A DNA stretch of 64,000 bases from an uncultured Prevotellaceae bacterium (lineage in GTDB: Bacteria; Bacteroidota; Bacteroidia; Bacteroidales; Bacteroidaceae), in the NCBI GenBank assembly GCA_902778535.1, contig CACYYG010000002.1, positions 129,037 to 193,036 of the forward strand, given 5' to 3'. The first letter of the stretch is position 1, and each line of letters begins with the position of its first letter. Below are positions 8,850 through 18,600 of the stretch, piece by piece. Made by a program: the position numbers and the translations under genes. Under the pieces are notes generated by a model. That model was not told the origin of the DNA, made no database searches, and saw only the letters and a program-made list of their open reading frames with translations.

Positions 8850-10889
8850 ATGAAAAGATTCCTTTCCCTCCTCACCCTGCTTCTGACACTTGCTGCCCAG
8901 GCTCAGGAGCAGACACCCGCCTTCCCCGGCGCTGAGGGCTTCGGACGCTATGTCAGCGGCGGCCGCGGCGGCAAAGTGCTCCACGTGAAGAACCTCAAGG
9001 ACAGCGGCTACCAGTCGCTGCGTTGGTGTCTCCAGCAACAAGGAGCCAAGACCATCGTCTTCGACGTCAGCGGTACCATCCATTTAGAGTCGGCTCTCTC
9101 CATTCCAAGCAACACCACCATCGCAGGACAGACGGCTCCCGGCGACGGCATCTGCGTGGCTGACTACCCCGTGAACATCAGCGGTAATAACGTCATCGTA
9201 CGCTACATGCGTTTCCGCTTAGGCAATAAGAACGTGAAGAAAGACGGTGCCGATGGCTGGGACGGCTTCGGCGGCTTCGACAAGCAGGACTGGATGATTG
9301 ACCACTGCTCCGTTTCGTGGAGCATCGACGAATGTCTCTCCGTCCTCGGCAACAAGAACACTACCGTACAGTGGTGCCTTGTGGCACAGAGTCTGGTCAA
9401 CAGCGGCCACTCGAAGGGCGCCCACGGATACGGTGGCAACTGGGGCGGCAGCGGAGCCTCGTTCCACCACAACCTCATCGCCCACCACACCAGTCGTACG
9501 CCGCGCCTTGGTCCGCGTCCCACGACACAACTCGACGAGCGCATGGACATGCGCAACAACGTCATCTACAACTTCGGCAGCAACGGCTGCTACGGCGGCG
9601 AAGGCATGACGGTGAATATCGTCAACAACTACTACAAGCCCGGCCCCGGCTCGCCCACCGACAAGAAAGGCAAGCGCATCGCTGGCATCGGCATACGCAC
9701 CAACGAGTATATCAAGACATACCCAGCCTACGCACCCGCCCTGCACCTTTGGGGCAAATACTATGTTACGGGCAACAAGAACTCGAAGTACAGCGACGTG
9801 ACAAGCAACAACTGGCAGATCGGCATCATCGACCAGGTGGATGCCTCCGGATGCGACGGAACCTGGACGCAGGCCACTCGCGACAGCATCCGTCTCACTG
9901 AGCCTATGCCTTTCATCTACACCACCACACATTCCGCCGATGTGGCCTACAATCGTGTACTCGACTTTGTCGGATGCTCGAAGAGCCGCGACAGCTTCGA
10001 CGAGATGATCATCAGCGACACGCGCAACGGCAAAGCCAGCCATACTGGCAGCGGTCTGAGCAGCGGCTTCATTAACACGCAGGATGACAACAAGCCCGCC
10101 GGCGCCAGCAGCAGCTGGAGTGCATGGCCTACACTGAACAGCACTGAGGCACCCGTCGATACGGACAGCGACGGCATCCCCGACGAGTGGGAGACGGCCA
10201 ACGGTCTCAACCCCAACAGTGCAGCCGACGGCAACACACTCAACGCAGAGGGCTACACCATGCTTGAAGTCTACATGAATTCGCTCGTGGCCGACATTAC
10301 TGCCGCTCAGAACGAAGGCGGCGAGCCACAGGGTAAGGTCATCAATGTGGGCGAGTCGCAATACAGCGCATACGACATCAGCGGTCAGACCTCCAACGGC
10401 GACTGGACGTTCAGCGGCGGATTCAAGATGAACCAGACGGGCACGCCAGCTACTGGCAGCTACGGCACCATCAAATATTCAGCCAACCGCCAATACAAGC
10501 TCACGTTGCCCGCCGGCCTGCAGTTCTCCAGCGTTGATTTCTACGGCTATGCCAATGCCGACGGCGGCAGCAGTTATCTGAGCGAGGTCAACGGCACAAC
10601 CTACGATGCCAATGTCTATTCTTTCCCCGCTCGCAACACTACGCCCGGCAGCATCACGCACAGCATCAGTTTTGAAGAGCCTTTCAGCGACACTTTTTCT
10701 TTTACGCCAAAAGGCAGTCAGACATGCCTCCTACTGACCCTGCATGTCAGTCAGACCAGCGGCATCACCGACGTGAGGACAAAGTCAATGCCCCTTAACG
10801 ACGCCATCTATTCACTCGATGGTCGCCGTGTGACATCGCCTAAGAAAGGCATCTACATTATTGGAGGAAAGAAGGTCGTGGTGAATTAG
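8850..10889 (+). CDS. Secreted pectate lyase family 1 protein with TSP3-type repeat and C-terminal sorting motif
   Basis: The 679-residue protein has a signal peptide (LTLAAQAQ) followed directly by a PL1 fold: FPGAEGFGRYVSGGRGGKV near the mature N-terminus, then IVFDVSGTI, the turn-rich beta-helix with SWSIDECLSV, and MRNNVIYNFGSNGCYGGEG. These are typical of Bacteroidales pectate lyases, which cleave de-esterified homogalacturonan by beta-elimination. Around residue 437 a calcium-binding DTDSDGIPDEWE repeat follows, then a beta-sandwich and the C-terminal IYSLDGRRVTSPKKGIYIIGGKK motif. It supplies the depolymerising activity for the upstream SusCD locus. Its stop overlaps the convergent dehydrogenase gene by 4 bp. 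Confidence 0.88.
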   Translation: MKRFLSLLTLLLTLAAQAQEQTPAFPGAEGFGRYVSGGRGGKVLHVKNLKDSGYQSLRWCLQQQGAKTIVFDVSGTIHLESALSIPSNTTIAGQTAPGDGICVADYPVNISGNNVIVRYMRFRLGNKNVKKDGADGWDGFGGFDKQDWMIDHCSVSWSIDECLSVLGNKNTTVQWCLVAQSLVNSGHSKGAHGYGGNWGGSGASFHHNLIAHHTSRTPRLGPRPTTQLDERMDMRNNVIYNFGSNGCYGGEGMTVNIVNNYYKPGPGSPTDKKGKRIAGIGIRTNEYIKTYPAYAPALHLWGKYYVTGNKNSKYSDVTSNNWQIGIIDQVDASGCDGTWTQATRDSIRLTEPMPFIYTTTHSADVAYNRVLDFVGCSKSRDSFDEMIISDTRNGKASHTGSGLSSGFINTQDDNKPAGASSSWSAWPTLNSTEAPVDTDSDGIPDEWETANGLNPNSAADGNTLNAEGYTMLEVYMNSLVADITAAQNEGGEPQGKVINVGESQYSAYDISGQTSNGDWTFSGGFKMNQTGTPATGSYGTIKYSANRQYKLTLPAGLQFSSVDFYGYANADGGSSYLSEVNGTTYDANVYSFPARNTTPGSITHSISFEEPFSDTFSFTPKGSQTCLLLTLHVSQTSGITDVRTKSMPLNDAIYSLDGRRVTSPKKGIYIIGGKKVVVN

Positions 10890-11839
10890 ACCATATTCTT
10901 TGGTTCCCCAGCGATAAAGGCACGCAAGTTGTCGACAGCTATTTGCATGAGACGCTTGCGTGCCTCTTTTGTGGCCCATGCAATATGGGGCGTGAGGAAC
11001 GCATTGGGACATCCGAGCAGCGGATTGTCGGCCTTGGCTGGCTCTACCGAAAGGACATCGGCACAATAGGCCTGAAGACGACCATCCTTCAAGGCATCGG
11101 CCACAGCCTGTTCATCCACCAACGGACCACGCCCCGTATTGATGAGAATGGCACCAGGCTTGATATGGGTGAGCGCCTCGGCATTGATAAGATGGTGCGT
11201 CTGCGGTGTCAGCGGGCAGTGCAGCGATAGCACATCGCTCACGGCGAGCAGTCCCTCGAAGGTCGTCTTCTGAATGCCCTGCGGTAGGTTGCTGCTGTTC
11301 TTGCTGGTCATGGCGAAAACGTCCATACCAAACTGCTGCGCCAGTGCCGCCACCTTCTTGCCTATGTTGCCCAAGCCCACAATGCCCATCGTCTTACCGC
11401 TAAGTTCGATGAGCGGCGTGTCCCAGTAGACAAAGTCGGGACTCTGCGTCCAGCGGCCCTGACGGTTCATTGTGGCATAGTGGTCTACGCGGTTGGTAAT
11501 GTTCAGCAGATGCGCAAAGGTGAGCTGCGCCACGCTGTCGGTGCTGTAGGCCGGTATGTTTGTAACTACGATACCGCGCTGATGGGCAGCGTCTACATCC
11601 ACCACGTTATAGCCTGTTGCCAATACGCCAACATAGCGCAGGCGCGGAAGCTGCGACAATGTCTCAGCACTGAGGACAACCTTATTGGTGAGGATAGCGT
11701 CGGCATCCTCAGAACGGTGAATCACTTCTTCGGGAGCAGTACGGTCGTAAACGGTAAGGCTGCCCAGCGCTTTCATATCATCCCAGCTTATATCGCCGGG
11801 ATTGGCGGCATAACCGTCGAGTACAACTATTTTCATCAT
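10886..11839 (-). CDS. D-2-hydroxyacid dehydrogenase (glycerate dehydrogenase type)
   Basis: The 317-residue protein has the NAD-binding GLGNIGKKVA motif (GxGxxG) near residue 155 and the catalytic set of the D-isomer-specific family: Arg in NTGRGPLVDE, Glu in VEPAKADNPLL and His in TPHIAWATKEAR. The closest named type is hydroxypyruvate/glycerate dehydrogenase (HprA), which interconverts hydroxypyruvate and D-glycerate; substrate specificity is inferred only from overall resemblance. It is cytosolic. It lies 21 bp downstream of rarA on the same strand and probably shares its transcript. Confidence 0.88.
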   Translation of the reverse strand: MMKIVVLDGYAANPGDISWDDMKALGSLTVYDRTAPEEVIHRSEDADAILTNKVVLSAETLSQLPRLRYVGVLATGYNVVDVDAAHQRGIVVTNIPAYSTDSVAQLTFAHLLNITNRVDHYATMNRQGRWTQSPDFVYWDTPLIELSGKTMGIVGLGNIGKKVAALAQQFGMDVFAMTSKNSSNLPQGIQKTTFEGLLAVSDVLSLHCPLTPQTHHLINAEALTHIKPGAILINTGRGPLVDEQAVADALKDGRLQAYCADVLSVEPAKADNPLLGCPNAFLTPHIAWATKEARKRLMQIAVDNLRAFIAGEPKNMV

Positions 11840-11860
11840 AGATACAAGGGATTGTGTGGG

Positions 11861-13150
11861 TTATTTATTGAAACGTTCGCCCCAATAGCTGACCATTCGC
11901 TCATAAAGCTTCTGCTCTGCAGGCGAATGTTGTGGATGCCAGAAGCGCTGCTGTTGCAGTTCATCGGGCAGATACTGCTGCTGCGTGAAATGTCCAGGAT
12001 AGTCGTGAGGATATTTGTAACCGTCGCTGTATCCAAGCTGCTTCATCAGCTTGGTGGGCGCGTTACGCAGATGCAGAGGAACAGGCAGATTGCCAGTCTG
12101 CCGAACGTTGGCCAAAGCATCGTCTATAGCCAGATAAGCAGAGTTGCTTTTCGGCGATGTTGCCAAGTAGACGCAGCACTCGGCCAGAGCGATACGCGCC
12201 TCGGGCCAGCCAATCTTCATCACCGTGTCGAAGGCGGCATTGGCCAGCAGCAGGGCATTAGGATTAGCCAGGCCGATGTCCTCCGAAGCGCTGATGACCA
12301 TACGGCGTGCAATGAACTGCGGGTCCTCGCCGCCCTCAATCATCCTTGCCATCCAGTAGAGGGCACCGTCGGGGTCGCTGCCGCGGATGCTCTTGATGAA
12401 GGCCGAGATAATGTCGTAGTGCATCTCGCCGTCCTTGTCGTAGGCAAGCGGATTCTGCTGCAAGGTTGATTCTACAAGAGCATCGGTGATGATGATGGCA
12501 GGAGAATCAGTTGTGACAGATGAAGTAGGCGAAGTGACCAATTCCAGTATATTCAGCAGTTTGCGCGCATCGCCACCGCTGTAGCGCAGCAGGGCGCCCG
12601 TTTCCTTTAGCTCAATGTGGCGTTCCTTCAGAATAACGTCGGTAGTAATGGCACGGTGCAGCAGCTCCAGCAGGTCGTCTTTTTCCAACGGCTGCAGGAC
12701 GTAGACCTGACAGCGGGATAGCAACGGACGGATGACCTCGAAAGAAGGATTCTCTGTAGTGGCACCGATGAGCGTGACGATGCCGCGCTCCACAGCTCCG
12801 AGCAGCGAGTCCTGCTGCGACTTTGAAAATCGGTGTATCTCGTCGATGAAGAGAATAGGCGACGCCTCATTAAAGAAACGTCCTTTCTGTGCCTTCTCTA
12901 TCACGTCGCGCACGTCCTTCACGCCGCTTGTCACGGCACTCAGCGTGTAGAACGGCGTCTCCAGACGGTGTGCAATAATCTGCGCCAGCGTAGTCTTGCC
13001 CACACCCGGAGGTCCCCAGAGTATGAACGATGCGATGCGCCCCGACTCAATCATCCGTCGGAGCACAGCGCCCTCCCCCACCAGATGCTTCTGGCCGATG
13101 TAGTCGTCAAGGGTGCGTGGACGCAGTCTTTCTGCTAACGGTTGTGACAT
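11861..13150 (-). CDS. rarA: Replication-associated recombination protein A (RarA/MgsA AAA+ ATPase)
   Basis: The 429-residue protein carries Walker A GPPGVGKT (residues 46-53), Walker B ILFIDEIH, sensor-1 GATTENPSFE and the RarA-specific C-terminal domain with SDGYKYPHDYPGHFTQQQYLP. RarA acts at stalled replication forks together with single-strand binding protein. A short low-complexity insert (PTSSVTTDSPAI) sits in the middle of the protein and looks species-specific. Transcription starts from a well-formed promoter just upstream on the minus strand. It probably forms a two-gene operon with the dehydrogenase gene. Confidence 0.95.
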   Translation of the reverse strand: MSQPLAERLRPRTLDDYIGQKHLVGEGAVLRRMIESGRIASFILWGPPGVGKTTLAQIIAHRLETPFYTLSAVTSGVKDVRDVIEKAQKGRFFNEASPILFIDEIHRFSKSQQDSLLGAVERGIVTLIGATTENPSFEVIRPLLSRCQVYVLQPLEKDDLLELLHRAITTDVILKERHIELKETGALLRYSGGDARKLLNILELVTSPTSSVTTDSPAIIITDALVESTLQQNPLAYDKDGEMHYDIISAFIKSIRGSDPDGALYWMARMIEGGEDPQFIARRMVISASEDIGLANPNALLLANAAFDTVMKIGWPEARIALAECCVYLATSPKSNSAYLAIDDALANVRQTGNLPVPLHLRNAPTKLMKQLGYSDGYKYPHDYPGHFTQQQYLPDELQQQRFWHPQHSPAEQKLYERMVSYWGERFNK

Positions 13151-13170
13151 CTATAAATATAATTATGGAG

Positions 13171-13201
13171 CAAAGGTACAGTATTTCATCCAATCGGCAA
13201 A
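13171..13201 (-). promoter_or_regulatory. rarA promoter (TTTG - 19 nt - TACCTTTG)
   Basis: Read on the minus strand, TTTG (13201-13198) is followed after 19 nt by TACCTTTG (13178-13171), a full match to the Bacteroidetes sigma-ABfr promoter. It lies 21 bp upstream of the rarA ATG and is divergent from the promoter at 13219-13250. Confidence 0.8.
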
Positions 13202-13218
13202 AAATAATTAGTAAAAAA

Positions 13219-13250
13219 CTTGTAAATAAGAAATAAAGTGCTTATTTTTG
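13219..13250 (+). promoter_or_regulatory. Promoter (CTTG - 20 nt - TATTTTTG) for the gene at 13282
   Basis: CTTG (13219-13222) resembles the -33 TTTG and is spaced 20 nt from TATTTTTG (13243-13250), which fits TANNTTTG. The ATG follows 31 bp later. Confidence 0.65.
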
Positions 13251-13281
13251 CATCCATAATCATACGAAAGAAAACACATCT

Positions 13282-14088
13282 ATGAGTCAACAGTCAGAGA
13301 AAAAGGCAATTACGCTGAAGACGCTCACTAAGAGCAGCGTCTGGGATATTCAGGAAAACGATATTTTCCGCCTCTGCGAAGCCGCTGAGAAGGATGCTGA
13401 GATCAAGGACAACCTCCGCCACTACGTCGACATCATCCGCTCGGCCTTCACCATTGAGGAAATCAACGCCGAGTCGAAGGTACTCGTACAGAAATACGAG
13501 AATCTGGGCTACAAGGTGGGACAGGTGAAGCTCGACGAGAACCAGAAGGTGACGTGGGCCATCAAGAAGCGCCCCATCAGCCGTGTTACCGACCTCACCT
13601 ACGAGAACATCCGCCACATCTCCGCCGCAAAGCTCGTCGAGGTGCTCGACCGCAACTTCGGCGGCGGCTGGGACTCGCTGTCGCAGAGCATCAAGGACAT
13701 CATCGAGAGCGGCTTCGACATCTCCACCACCACGCTACCCAAGGATCGCTTGCACAAGAAAGGCGGCCTCTATGAGAAGAAGGTGGCCGACGGCTTCGAC
13801 GTGCTCGAAGTGCCCAAGGGGTCATGGGTGGAGGCCATCTTTGCCAAGGTGAAGCCCGAGGCCGAGAAGCCCCGCATGAAGTACAGCACCTTTAGCGAGG
13901 AAGGAGAGAACGAGGACGAGGATGTTGAGATTGAGGACACGTTCAACAAGCCCGACGAGGATGACGTTGAGATTGGCGAGCCCAACGACGAGGACATCAC
14001 CGAAGACAACTACAGCACCATGATGGACCTGGGCAGCGCCGACCCCGACGAGGAGGCCGAAGGCCTGGCTGACTACGTGGAAGACTGA
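13282..14088 (+). CDS. Conserved Bacteroidales protein with highly acidic C-terminus, function unknown
   Basis: The 268-residue protein has no signal peptide or membrane segment. The N-terminal ~190 residues are well structured and contain WDIQENDIFRLCEAAEKD, TYENIRHISAAKLVEVLDRNFGGGWDSL and DGFDVLEVPKGSWVEAIFAK; I recognise this as a recurring Bacteroidales protein but no function is known to me. The last ~70 residues are almost pure Glu/Asp (EDEDVEIEDTF, PDEDDVEIGEP), suggesting a disordered acidic tail that could bind basic proteins or cations. It is monocistronic: its own promoter, and a strong terminator after it. Confidence 0.75.
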   Translation: MSQQSEKKAITLKTLTKSSVWDIQENDIFRLCEAAEKDAEIKDNLRHYVDIIRSAFTIEEINAESKVLVQKYENLGYKVGQVKLDENQKVTWAIKKRPISRVTDLTYENIRHISAAKLVEVLDRNFGGGWDSLSQSIKDIIESGFDISTTTLPKDRLHKKGGLYEKKVADGFDVLEVPKGSWVEAIFAKVKPEAEKPRMKYSTFSEEGENEDEDVEIEDTFNKPDEDDVEIGEPNDEDITEDNYSTMMDLGSADPDEEAEGLADYVED

Positions 14089-14141
14089 TTTCTTTGTCAC
14101 ACCTATAGACAAGGGCCGTCTTTCCGTCTTTGCCAGAATAT

Positions 14142-14190
14142 AAACGCTTCGCGTTCTGTTTCGATTGAACAGAACGCGAAGCGTTTTTTA
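14142..14190. terminator. Very strong bidirectional terminator
   Basis: A perfect 19-bp inverted repeat (14142-14160 and 14168-14186; inner arm CGCTTCGCGTTCTGTT) closes a 7-nt loop and is followed by a T-run. It separates the convergent genes ending at 14088 (+) and 14214 (-). Confidence 0.9.
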
Positions 14191-14213
14191 ATGAATAATC
14201 CTCAGGAGTGCGG

Positions 14214-14411
14214 TTAGAGCTCTTCTTCCTCCTCCTCATCGTCCCACACGTCGCGACGACGGCGACGTGAAGCGGGATCCAGATCGCCATCCTCATCCAC
14301 ACCGCCATAGTCGATGCCGTTGTTCGATGTCACGCCTTTGGAAGCGCAGATAAAACTCAACGTTCCCATCCGTACCACCTCTGTCAGTGGCTGAAAATAT
14401 GTCTTTTTCAT
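14214..14411 (-). CDS. Small Prevotella-type hypothetical protein with acidic tail
   Basis: From the Met at 14411 the product is MKKTYFQPLTEVVRMGTLSF and ends in RRRRRDVWDDEEEEEEL, 65 residues. A start four codons earlier (14423) would overlap the upstream gene. The N-terminal MKKTYxxPxTEVV pattern recurs in small Prevotella proteins of unknown role. The basic then acidic C-terminus (five Arg followed by a Glu run) is notable. It is the last gene of the minus-strand cluster. Function is unknown. Confidence 0.55.
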   Translation of the reverse strand: MKKTYFQPLTEVVRMGTLSFICASKGVTSNNGIDYGGVDEDGDLDPASRRRRRDVWDDEEEEEEL

Positions 14412-14419
14412 ACTCGTGA

Positions 14420-15580
14420 TCAAGAATTAAATATTTTACTTAACAACCACCTTCTTTCCGTTATTGATGTACAGGCCCTTCCTTGCAGGTGTCTGAAGCT
14501 GAAGCCGATGCGGGCTGCAGCCTCATCTACCTCAGTCAGCACGTCTCTCAAAGTAAAGTAAGCCCTGAAGGCCTTCATCTTTGTTAAACCGGTGGAGTAC
14601 CAGAATTTGTTTCCATTCAAGAAGAGGGAGAACTCGGGCACCTCCGACTGATTCTCATAATTGCCGATGATGTAGGAGCCAGTTCCAATTTTCTTTCTCC
14701 TGCCACTTACACTTGTTGCAGGATTAACATCCACTCCGTCAACATCGAAGCTCGTTATCTTCTTGTCCACCTTGATGATGTAGGGATGGTTGGCCTCAAT
14801 TGCCAAAGGCGAAACATTGTTGAAGTTGATGGTGATGCCCACAATGTTATCGTCATCGTCTTCCGTCGTCTCATAGCTGACGGCATCTGCCAGCTCCACC
14901 GTCACGTCATCGCCAAACGCTGCCTGTATCTGAGTTGCCGACATGCTGAAAGGCAGGCAGATGGTGCTCCACTCGTTAGCATTGATGGTACGCTTCACCA
15001 ATACATCCACTGCACCATTGCTGGCCACGGGAGCCGTGGTTGAAGTCTCATCAAGCACCACGCGACTGTCCACCGGCTCAACGACGGTTATCATGGTGGT
15101 TACCTCATCCACAGTCTTCGAATCATTGTCTTTGCTTACCAACAGAATGTTCTTTACAGTTATCGAGTAGTCGCCTAAAGCCATGTCGGCAGGTACCGAC
15201 ACCATAATAGTAGCAATCTCACCGTCGCCAACAGCTATATTGGTGGTCGTGGCCTGGGCCAGCAGGCGCAAGGCACCGTCCGATTGCATTGAACTCTCGA
15301 AATAGTTGAACTTGTTGATTCGTGCCTTGCTGGCAGTCATCTGCTCTTCATCTTCGTTGGGGACAATCGTTAGTCCTTCTGGCAGATACAAGTCAAACTG
15401 GATGGTCTGAACCTCGATGGAGTTCTTCATACAAACAGACAGCGTCTGTTGTGAACCTGCCGGAGCCTCCAGCGGCTCCACATAGACTGCATCCGTCAAT
15501 GCCGACAAATCAGTTGCTTGTGCGCCGGCCGTCATGAACGTTGCCATGACAGCTAGTATTGATAACAGAATCTTTTTCAT
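14420..15580 (-). CDS. Secreted protein with cohesin-like module; C-terminus shifted by a frame-changing lesion
   Basis: The 386-residue protein has a signal peptide (FMTAGAQA) and, at about residues 35-165, the same cohesin-like beta-sandwich as the two BspA genes upstream (IQTIQFDLYLPEGLTIV ... RINKFNYF ... GALRLLAQATTT). It lacks leucine-rich repeats and the dockerin-like tail. The encoded end (FSFRHLQGRACTSITERRW) is not a natural C-terminus. The overlapping frame ending with TAA at 14440-14442 reads TPARKGLYINNGKKVVVK, the standard Bacteroidales C-terminal pattern. An internal deletion near 14495 therefore removed a linker and shifted the frame. It is third in the tandem cluster, 49 bp after its neighbour. 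Confidence 0.7.
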   Translation of the reverse strand: MKKILLSILAVMATFMTAGAQATDLSALTDAVYVEPLEAPAGSQQTLSVCMKNSIEVQTIQFDLYLPEGLTIVPNEDEEQMTASKARINKFNYFESSMQSDGALRLLAQATTTNIAVGDGEIATIMVSVPADMALGDYSITVKNILLVSKDNDSKTVDEVTTMITVVEPVDSRVVLDETSTTAPVASNGAVDVLVKRTINANEWSTICLPFSMSATQIQAAFGDDVTVELADAVSYETTEDDDDNIVGITINFNNVSPLAIEANHPYIIKVDKKITSFDVDGVDVNPATSVSGRRKKIGTGSYIIGNYENQSEVPEFSLFLNGNKFWYSTGLTKMKAFRAYFTLRDVLTEVDEAAARIGFSFRHLQGRACTSITERRWLLSKIFNS

Positions 15581-15629
15581 GCTTATTACTTGTTTGATTT
15601 ATAATTGTTTCTATTCTAATTTACAAACC

Positions 15630-18600
15630 TTACTGCGGGTCTAACGTTTCTTTTCCCCGTGCCGCCCTTGAGGGGGCACTACTGCCATAGAGGATGTAGT
15701 TACCCACCATGTTGAAGTCTATGGCATTGACATCCCCGTCATTGTTGAAGTCGGCTGCCCTGAAACTGTTGGCATCGCCAGGAGTGTATGGAAGAACTGT
15801 CAGCTTGCACTGCACGACGTTGGGATCAGGAGAATGGCTGGTGTTGTTCGATTCTACCAAGAGGATATCCTTGAAGATAATTGGGTAGTCGCCCTCGTCC
15901 ATGCTCTCAGGCACATTGACCGTCACCCGGCATATCTCGCCGTCGCCCGCAGGAACATTTGTTGTCGTGGCCTGAGCCAGCAGTCGAAGGGCGCCATTGC
16001 TCTGCACCGTGCTGTTGAAGTAGTTGAACTTGTTTATCCGTTCCTTGCTTGCAGTTATCAGTTCGCCGTCCTCATTGGCAACAATGGTGACACCGTCAGG
16101 AAGATACATGTCAAACTGAATGGTCTGGATGGCCACATTGTTCTTCATCTTTACCGACAAAACTGCCTGATTTCCACTGATGACCTCCGTCGGTTCGTTA
16201 TAAATGACATTGTCCATTGCCGACACGTCAGTCTCGTCCACAAACTCCACAATCTCCTTGAAGTCCTTCCATACGTCGGCAGCCGCGTAGAGTGCCTTGG
16301 TGCCGTAGGGGACGTAGAGGGTTATATTGGAAAGTGTAAGAAAACAGAATACATCTGCATCAACTGCCAAAGGTGTCTCCCAGTTCACCGTCACGGAAGT
16401 CAGGCCTACGCAGCCCAGAAAAGCGTTTTTTCCAATGCTCGTCACGCTATTGGGGATGGTCACGGAGGTCAGGCCGTAACGGCAATCGAAAGCGTTGTAT
16501 CCAATGCTCGTCACGCTGTTGGGGATAACTGTTGTATTACATCCTGCTACCAAGGTGTTTGTATTCGTCTCAATGATGGCGTTACAATTCTCACGTGAGT
16601 CGTATTTGGTGTTACCGTCTTCAACGATGATTGAGGTCAGGCCGCTACAGCACTCGAAAGCAACACCTCCAATTCTCGTCACGCTGTTGGGGATGGTCAC
16701 GGAGGTCAGGCCACTGCAGCCACGGAAAGCGTAGTTTTCAATGCTCGTCACGCTATTGGGGATGGTCACGGAGGTCAGGCCGCTGCATTCAGCGAAAGCG
16801 TAGTATCCAATGCTCGTCACGCTGTTGGGGATAACTGTTGTCTTACATCCTGCTACCAAGGTATTTGTATTCGTCTCAATGATGGCGTTACAATTCTCAC
16901 GGGAGTCGTATTTGGTGTTACCATCTTCAACAATAATTGCGGTCAGGCCGCTACAGCCAATGAAAGCCGCGTATCCAATGCGCGTCACGCTGTTGGGGAT
17001 GGTCAGGGAGGTCAGGCCGCTACAGTTGGAAAAAGAACTTCCTTCAATGCTTGTAACGCTGTTGCCGATGGTCACGGAGGTCAGACCTCGGCATCCCCTG
17101 AAAGCGGAGTCTCCAATGCTCGTCACGCTGTTAGGTATGGTGACTGAGGTCAGGCTGGTGCAAAAAGCGAAAGCACTACCTCCTATGCTTGTCACGCTAT
17201 TGGGGATGGTCACGGAGGACAGGCTGACGCAGTACCAGAAAGCGCGGTTTCCAATGCTCGTCACGCTACGACCTTCAAAAGTATCGGGGATAGTGATCGT
17301 TGCATTGAAAGTGTACTTATGCCCACTGACATAGCAGGTGGTGGCGTCGTCATAGTAGGCGGTGTACTCCACACCTTGTTCATCAATCACCGTGCCAGTG
17401 AAAAATACCTTTATCTCCTTGAAGTCCTTCCAGTAATCAGCAGCTTCGTAGGCAGCCTTGCTGCTAGCAGGAATGTAGAGCGTGGCATTACTACTATTAG
17501 TGAAACAACTAGAATTGATGGTGATAGGTGTACTCATCATTGTAGTTACACTCGTTAGGTTAGAACAGTTGGAGAAAGCACTGTTTCCTATGTAACTCAC
17601 ACTATAGCCAATCGTGACGGAGGTCAAGCCGCTGCAGCCCGCGAAAGCATAGCCTCCAATTCTCGTTACGCTATTGGGGATGGTCAACGATGTCAGGCTG
17701 GAGCAGCCAGAGAACGCATAGTCGTAGATTCTCGTCACGGAGTTCGGGATGGTCACGCTCGTCAGGCCGGAGCAATTCTGGAACGCATAGTTGCCGATGC
17801 TCGTCACGGAGCTCGGGATGGTCACGCTCGTCAGGCCGGAGCAGCCAGAGAACGCACCGCTGACGATGCTTGTCACGGAGTTCGGAATGGTCACGCTCGT
17901 AAGACCAGAGCAGCCAGAGAACGCACCGCTGCCGATGCTCGTCACGGAGTTCGGGATGGTCACGCTCGTAAGACCAGAGCGGCCAGAGAACGCACCGCCT
18001 GCAATTCCTACAGTTCCTTCTAGCAAAGTTATACTGGTATTTGAAGGCATGGTTCCCTTGTATCCACATGCCCATTTATCTACATAGAAAACGCCATTAG
18101 GAGAATTAGTATAGATACCAGTTTCTGAGAACGCAAATTGCCCGATGCTCGTCACGGAGTTCGGGATGGTCACGGAGGTCAGGCCACTGCAGCCATAGAA
18201 AGCTGATCCTCCAATGCTTGTCACGCTGTTAGGAATGACGGTTGCCTTGCATCCAGCTACCAAAGTGTTCGTTGATGTTCTAATAATTGCATTGCAATTA
18301 CCACGCGAGTCGAAGGTCGTGTTACCCGCATCCACAGTGATAGAGGTCAGGCCACTGCAATTTCCGAAAGGAGAGCCTCCAATGCTACTCACACTGTTGG
18401 GGATGGTGACGCTCGTCAGGCCGGAGCAGCCACGGAACGCACCGTCGCCGATGCTCGTCACGGAGTTCGGGATGGTCACGCTCGTCAGGCCGGAGCAATT
18501 CTGGAACGCATAGTTGCCGATGCTCGTCACGGAGTTCGGGATGGTCACGCTCGTCAGGCCGGAGCAGTCATAGAACGCATAGTTGCCGATGCTAGTCACG

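Noticed and set aside
9219-10361. 380-codon minus-strand ORF opposite the pectate lyase gene
   Set aside because: It is a shadow of high-GC third positions in the pectate lyase gene; the Val/Ala/His-rich composition matches no protein type.
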